In this document: positions 57,939-64,000 of the stretch, piece after piece
Layout of the letters: the number at the start of each line of letters is the position of its first letter
How positions within the stretch are numbered: position 1 is the first letter of the stretch
Assembly: GCF_021917145.1 (NCBI RefSeq)
Contig: NC_061066.1
Location: forward strand, 7,497,275-7,561,274
Origin: Hypomesus transpacificus
Taxonomy: Eukaryota > Chordata > Actinopteri > Osmeriformes > Osmeridae
Direction of reading: 5' to 3'
DNA length: 64,000 bases
Position numbers and translations under genes: made by a program
The notes under the pieces: generated by a model
Databases searched by the model: none
Told to the model about the DNA's origin: nothing
Seen by the model: the letters and a program-made list of their open reading frames with translations, nothing else

Positions 57939-57946
57939 CTTACAAG

Positions 57947-58330
57947 CACATGTCACAGGGACCATCACAAATGACCATAGGACTACACCTAAACCACCGT
58001 CAAACATAATCTTCTGCATAACCGTGGTGTGTGTGTCACTCAAGTAAGTAGATTACTTGGTATTTGGCCAAGAGTGCTATTTCTAGCCATTGTCTAGTAA
58101 TCAGGCACAGAGCCACTCCTAGTGATCAGTGTCAAAGGCAGGCTGCCAGTTTGTTACCTGGAACGTCATCCCACCACGTGGAGATCATTGGCAGTCAGAT
58201 AAGTAGTGTCTGAGGTGGGATGATAAGAATCATGAAATTACTAATAGAAAGGTTATCAGATGGATTTCTCAAATGGTGAAATGAATCAAGCGATCAGCAT
58301 CAGACCAAAACAACACAAGATTTTGAGAAC
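57947..58330. other. slc25a3-tmpo intergenic DNA
   Basis: I see no coding exon or clear repeat between the hAT-type element and the tmpo poly(A) signal. Confidence 0.5.
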
Positions 58331-58335
58331 AACAG

Positions 58336-58341
58336 TTTATT
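58336..58341 (-). terminator. tmpo: Poly(A) signal of tmpo (minus strand)
   Basis: TTTATT on the + strand reads AATAAA on the minus strand, about 630 bases past the tmpo stop. Confidence 0.55.
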
Positions 58342-58969
58342 GAGAAGATAATTCATAATTTCTTACAATTAATACATACACAAGTAGACTACACTAAGAC
58401 ATCATTTCAAAATGTTGGTGGGTAGGGGTAGTAAGAGCTGTGTGTATGAGTAATAAACATCCTGCATTATTAATACAGAGAGCAAAAAAGCAAATATAGC
58501 TGGTTTAAAGTCTTAGCTTGGCCTGGATGCCGTTATGGAGTTTATTACTCAGTTTCACCTTAGGTCATATCTCGTTAATAGGAGAAACTCACAAAGGAAA
58601 ACGTGTAAAACACATTTGTCATTTCTCTCACTCGTCCAAACATATCTAAATCACACAGTCACACCCATACCATGCAGATTCAGGTTTAAAAAAAAAATTG
58701 TTTAAAGCAAATTAATAATTTCCTGGAGGCCATTGTTTTGGCTTACTAAGTGGCTTTATCTCGGCATCAAAAGGTCAAAACAAGGTAGGTGTGACAAAAC
58801 CAGAACAAAACTGTCTTTATATTGTGTATGTGCGGATATTCAAGAGGTGTTAATACAGGTGTAGGTCCATACTGTTGCCTTAAAAACTGATAGTGAAATG
58901 AAAAACGATGAAAACAGGGGAAAACAAAAGACACAGGAGGAGTGAAGAGGATGATGGTGAACAGCTGGC

Positions 58970-60153
58970 TCACTTGCTGGGGACGTCTGCTGTACTGTCA
59001 CTGCCAACCTGGGCGGAGCCTGAGGAGGAAGAGCCTCCAAAGGGACTGATGGCATTGGTCTCCATAGCCTGGTAGACAAAGAACAGGAAGCCGGCCAGAG
59101 CGCTGAGCAGCAGCAGCTGCAGCCACATGGACAGGCCTCGTCGTGCCTTGGGCTGGACAGCGGGGGGCGCCACTGCTGCAGACACCAGCCTGGAGGAGGA
59201 GAAGGAGGAAGAGGAGAAGGAAGAGGGTGGAGGGGGCAGGGAGGTGACTCTGTGGACCACATGACTCTCTCTGTAGGAGGAGGTAGAGGTAGTCTCTCTA
59301 GGAGAGTGCAGGAGGGAGTTCTCCAACCACAGGTCACTGGACTTGAGGGGTCGTCCGGCTGCACCACGGATGGGTTGTCGACAGGTGGCGCTAGAGAGCG
59401 AGAGAGAGGTGGCGGGGTGGGATAGAAAGCGAGGACATTTTTTGGCACCTTCAAGTAACATTCCACACTTGTGAGTTATCCATCTGTAAGATTGGAACTA
59501 CAAGGAATCCTGCTTTTGAGAACTGCCCAGACAGAGACTGGCAGTGGGGCTTCAACATGGCAACTTTTGGGGCTTGTGTGTATTTGTGCAGGCGTGCTTG
59601 AGGTCTTACTTGATTCCTGTTGGCGTGTTGACATTGTTGGGGAACATCTCCTTGAGGTCTCCTTCGTCCCTTCTGGAGGTCTGGTCTCCAGCTGCTATCT
59701 TCTCTACCTACAACACATGCGTCATTGAGTCAAGACATATTTAGAGGCAGGTTGTCATATGCTGCTAGACACCCATTTGCTAACATTAGCATGTCAAAGT
59801 GACCACCACTGTAGAAGTGCCTTTTGGATCATGTCTGACTGAAGAAAAGTTGTGAGATCGTCCCCGTTTTCCTCCAAGCAACCCCTTGTGAGTAATACAC
59901 TGACCGACCAGGCCACCCTGCCTTGGTGAAAGGCCCAGAACTAATTCTCCTGTGACCACCAGAGACCAAGAGGAATGGTATTGTCCCGCAGAGCTCAATG
60001 GATACCTCTCCTAGCCCTGGGTCCTTGGAGAGAAGGGAGACCCCACCACACCTCCTGACTGGGGTGACAGTGGACGGCCGGATGAGGGGGATCTTCGAAT
60101 GCCTCCCCTTGGGCAGAGGCACATCTGTAGACTCATGATGATCCTGCTCAGAG

Positions 60154-60196
<43 letters not shown>

Positions 60197-63100
60197 CCCG
60201 TAAGCCAGGGGGTGAGAGGTTAGTCCCCATACTTCAGCTGTCATGCAACTGTCAGTTCATCAACACACACTGAACAGCTGCTTTCATTCATCCTCTGCCA
60301 CACACACACAGCACCATTTATAATCAATCAGACATGTGTTCATAACTATACCAGGTGTGAGATTACATTTAAATCACCTTCAGACACAGCAGTGCAACCC
60401 TAACCACCCATTGTGAGGGGAAAACAAAACTGTACCAAAGACAAAAGTTCATCTGGTGAATCAAACTGGGCGAAGCCAGCGTGAGCAGAGAGCTGTGTGG
60501 GGAGTGGGGTGGAGGAGATATGGCCCACAGGACTGAAGCAGAAGGAACCTGGGTCTACTCTGGTTTGGGGCCAGGTAGAGGGCTTGGAGGGCAGGCCAAC
60601 CAAGAGGGGAGAGACCTCTTGAGGAAAAACCTTGTACTAGGATAGGAGTAGACTTGATCAGTACAATAGTATATCTCTGAAACATAACTGATTTATCTGC
60701 ATTTAACATGTTTTTTTCCCCATATTGGGGACTTTTGGTTGGGTATGTTGAGAAGGTCTACCAACCGAAGCTAGTCGTTGGGGTCTTGTGTTCTTCCCTA
60801 CAGGAGCATCAACACTCTGGTCAGGATCCTGAGATGACCAGAGGTGAAATGTCAAATGTTAGGAGTTTTGCGTTCAGTAGTGGCGAGTCAATACCAAGAT
60901 TCTAACCTGAATCAAGGCAGTGTTGAGCAGGGAGACTGGCGAAGGAGAAGCAGACTGGATTGGCGTAAGAGGAAGACTGAAATCCTCTTCACTGGGCTTA
61001 GAGTCAATAAATCAATACACAGTCAGAAATATCCCCAGTCCCTTCTCACAGTTCGTATTAAAACAAAACTAATAGATCAGTTCTTTTCAGAGCTAGATTT
61101 AGCCTAAACCGTAACCATGCACCACAACGTGACCAGTAATCTTCGGGCTAACCAACACCCAGTGAGTGTGTGAGAGAGAACACCTTCCAGTTGGGTTGCC
61201 AGGTGGGGAGACAGTGGGTACTGTCAGGGGCTCTGTGGTCCTGGGGAGGCCTGTGGCCCTGGGGAGGCCTGTGGCCCTGGGGAGGCCTGTGGAGGTGGAT
61301 CCTCCCTGAGGGGCCTCCGGGTTTGAGGCCAGCCGACCCCTCAGTGACAGAGGAGAGCAGGACAGGCTCAGCCTCAGAGGTGGGCTGAAGGAGCTATAAC
61401 AAGAGACACACCATGGACAGTCATCTAGAGCTGTGGCCTCTTCAACCCTGGTCCCCAGGGGCCCACTTTCCTACTGCATGTTTCCCACACACCCGATTCA
61501 AAACGACCATTCATTTCAATCAGGTGTGTTGGAGCAGAGAAACAAACATACAGGAATGTGGGGCCAGAGGACTAGGGTTGAATGCAACTGGTCATGAGAA
61601 TAGACCTATACTATCTAAAAACAGGGTTCAAGGAAATATAACCACTTCAGCACTGTTACTAATGTAGATTTCCATTCAAAAACAAAGTAGGCCTATGATT
61701 TACAGTGAGACTGAAACTACTTATGTGAGTACCAACTCAAGTAAAAACCACGTATGTCCATGACACCCAGTGCCCCACCATCCCAGGTGAGCCATACCAC
61801 CAGAGCTAAGCAGCTGGAGCTACCTGCATCCCTTTAGGGGAGTGTGAGGGGCTATCAGGCCTGACCAGGTAGACAGCACTAGTGGACCGGGGCTGGGACA
61901 TGGCTTTGGGCTTTAGCAGTGGAAGGGACTGCCTCTTCTGTTGGGTCTTGACTGCCGGCTTGGGCAGGGACAAAGACTGGGCTGGCAGTTTGGTTTTGGA
62001 AGAACCATGCAACAAGGGATGGGCAAGTTTATCTGGCAGGTCAGCCAACAGAGGTCTGGGTTCATTAGGGATTCCCTGAAACAGCACAGAGGAAGGCAGA
62101 AAGGGGACTAGTAGTAGTAGTAGTATGGAGCTGCTGAACTGGCAGCCAATCAGCACAGCGCTGGAAGTTGTGATCATCGTGAAGGGCACATGAGAGGCTG
62201 TCAAGAGGAGGAGGTACCTCGGGCTTGGCATGTCGGGGTGTGGCATGAAGGGCTGGAGGGGGAGGAGCCACCTCAGCTGCAGAGAACTCTGATAGGTCCT
62301 GGTGTTTTCGTGGGACAAGGAGGAGGTAGTCATGGAGACAATGACAACACTATTCACAAATACAAACTCTAACCACAGGAGACCTGTTCCATAATGCGCA
62401 CTACAAAAAGAGACTTGAAGAAACCTAATGAATCAGTTTCTTTAAGGTCACATTAACTAACATGTAGGTTGCAATCTTCGCGTTGTATAATACATTTAAG
62501 CATCATGAGCTTGTTGAATTGCTTCATGGAACCAAATCAATTAGCCTGGCTTATTTGATAAACTCGCTTTATAAATCAGGGCCCAAAATGATGTAACACA
62601 CACACGGCCCACATTACTAAAGCCATATCCATTCAAACTTGTGAACTCAACACATTATACATTTCCATGCGTCTTTGCAGGTACAACTGAGCTATCAGAC
62701 CGCATGTAAGATGTTCTTGTGAGGACCACAGCTGAAGCTAACCACTGTGCCACAGTGAAGTGTCATGCAAAGTAGCTAACTGCCACCTCCAGTGCACACC
62801 CTCAGGGAGGCTTCCAGAGAGAGGAGGATAGCGTTACAGTCTCCTCGCTGACAGCTGCTGTCTGGTCCACTCGAAAAGATGTCCTCCTCGCCCTTCTCTT
62901 TATGTTCAGAACCGGCTGGGCTTCCTCCAGATCACCCACATCATCCTCCTCATCTTCATCAAACGACTGCTCATTCGTCTAGACACACACGTGCATGCAC
63001 ACACACAAAACACCCTCCAAAATTCTGCATTCTTCCACACAGACGGGTAGTTGGCTCACACACAATACCTTCCATCTGGTTATCATTTTCACTGACTAAA

Positions 63101-64000
63101 GTGCCAGTTTTATACATGCCCTATTTGACCAGCAGGAGGCGCACTCTGCAGTCACATGAAGAGGAGGATTTCTCGTGAAGGCCTTGAAACCACGTGCCAG
63201 AACACAGTCTTGACAATCACACTGATCTGGCACATTACATTTCAGTCTTTGTCTTGGGATGCCTACATTTAGGTTAATAATTGCCTGATGAAATTTGCTA
63301 AAATGTTTGTAACCAAGGCACTTTTGGTTTCAGTTAGTCTCAAGAGATTGTGACCAGGAATGCAACAGTAATGACAGGCCTGCTTCCTGGCTGAGCTTGG
63401 ATTGTGGTGATCACATGATTGGGGGAGGGGCAGAACTAAGGCAAAAAAGGAAGAAAGAGTGAGGAGACAAATCAGGGACTGCAACTGGACAGGAAGAGAA
63501 AGAGAGGGAGAAAGAGGGGGGAGAAAGAGAGAGCGAATCCATGCAGCAGCTAAAGGAAAACAAGCTAATCCAAGTCATGTGGTCCCTCTTGAAGTCCAAG
63601 CCTGTTGCTATTATTCCCTGACAGTGAGAGAACAGGCTAGAGAATGACAAGGAATGAGTGCATGAAGGCGGCAAGTTGGAAATTGGTCATTTCTGCTCAA
63701 GGTATCTAACAAAACACAAACTCTGGTTTGATCAGGTCTTGTTTGGGACACAATACAGAATTTCAGACAACCCATTTTATCAACCAGAGCAGGTTAAGAG
63801 ACCAGATCCACCAAACTCACATACTCTGGAACTATAAACCAGAAACTAAAAACAACTGGTGTGTGTTTTCCAGGTGTGTTTTGCTCATGTTTGTCACAAC
63901 AAACATGGCACTGAGAAAGGAGCTCACTCTGTTGTGCTGGCTGCTGTGAGTCCTGGTGGTGACAGGGGTCTTCCCTCTGCTCCTCACCGGCCTCTCCACC
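58970..64000 (-). CDS. tmpo: Thymopoietin / lamina-associated polypeptide 2 (partial; N-terminus outside window)
   Basis: Inner nuclear membrane protein that binds lamins and chromatin. Only the C-terminal part is in the window. Minus-strand exons: 63928 to beyond 64000, 62838-62978, 62218-62298, 61824-62075, 61184-61393, 60907-60996, 60766-60828, 60436-60636, 60006-60143, 59610-59707, 58970-59390. The first visible exon reads RPVRSRGKTPVTTRT, like human LAP2 (LKGRAKTPVTLKQ). The last two carry DLKEMFPNNVNTPTG, then NATCRQPIRGAAGRPL and the single membrane anchor WLQLLLLSALAGFLFFVYQA near the C-terminus. The exons between are phase 0 on both sides and encode about 330 residues I cannot align to human LAP2-beta. 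They fit the larger fish omega-type isoform reported in zebrafish. Exons 60766-60828 and 60436-60636 rest on weak splice sites. The LEM domains lie outside the window. Confidence 0.85.
60157..60193. repeat. TG microsatellite beside a tmpo acceptor
   Basis: A pure TG run 14 bases upstream (in gene sense) of the exon at 60006-60143. On the minus strand it forms a CACACA stretch in place of a normal polypyrimidine tract. Confidence 0.9.
61234..61292 (-). repeat. tmpo: Coding 18-bp tandem repeat in tmpo
   Basis: The unit CCTGGGGAGGCCTGTGGC repeats three times inside exon 61184-61393. It encodes a PPQGHR-type hexapeptide repeat. The length is a multiple of three, so copy-number change keeps the frame. 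Confidence 0.8.

Noticed and set aside
58840-59466. Alternative frame of the last tmpo exon (PVDNPSVVQPDDPSS...)
   Set aside because: It loses the conserved PIRGAAGRPL and the membrane anchor. The donor at 59610 leaves two bases, which sets the LAP2 frame.

Overview
The window is vertebrate nuclear DNA and almost certainly comes from a ray-finned (teleost) fish. Genes are split into many short exons with GT-AG junctions and there are no operons. Non-coding DNA is rich in CA/TG and GA/CT microsatellites, and there are two copies of a tRNA-headed SINE of the kind common in teleosts. A kiss2 gene is present, which placental mammals lack. A 500-base assembly gap lies at 2033-2532. I do not assign a species.

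Eleven protein genes were rebuilt exon by exon from splice sites, reading frame and remembered family sequences. Left to right: slco1c1 (+, 4008-9137), iapp (+, 12026-13084), pyroxd1 (+, 16871-20084), recql (-, 20724-27213), golt1b (+, 28105-29752), spx (+, 31363-32387), gys2 (-, 32936-40555), kiss2 (+, 41762-42246), ldhb (-, 43268-45339), slc25a3 (-, 51870-56631) and tmpo (-, 58970 to beyond the right edge). slco1c1 to ldhb follows the order of human 12p12, with kiss2 kept between gys2 and ldhb. slc25a3-tmpo is the pair found on human 12q23. Seen here as one run, the two human blocks are only about 6.5 kb apart.

The products do not form one pathway. They are a thyroid-hormone/organic-anion transporter, three amidated peptide hormones (amylin, spexin, kisspeptin-2), an FAD/NAD oxidoreductase, a RecQ helicase, a Golgi traffic protein, liver glycogen synthase, lactate dehydrogenase B, the mitochondrial phosphate carrier and a nuclear-lamina protein. 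The three peptide genes within about 30 kb are the most notable functional theme. spx and kiss2 sit either side of gys2, which fits the proposal that spexin, galanin and kisspeptin share ancestry.

Layout: three convergent pairs (pyroxd1/recql, spx/gys2, kiss2/ldhb) have poly(A) signals almost back to back. recql and golt1b are head to head across a likely shared promoter. Long gene-poor stretches lie at 1-2532, 9.4-11.5 kb, 13.5-16.8 kb and 45.4-51.5 kb. No new defence or mobile system was found. The most unusual structures are a minisatellite in ldhb that has copied the end of an exon with its splice donor; two consecutive stop-free recql introns whose lengths divide by three; a near-identical repeat in two slc25a3 introns; a complete short hAT-type element with an exact 8-bp target duplication; and a run of symmetrical extra exons in tmpo.
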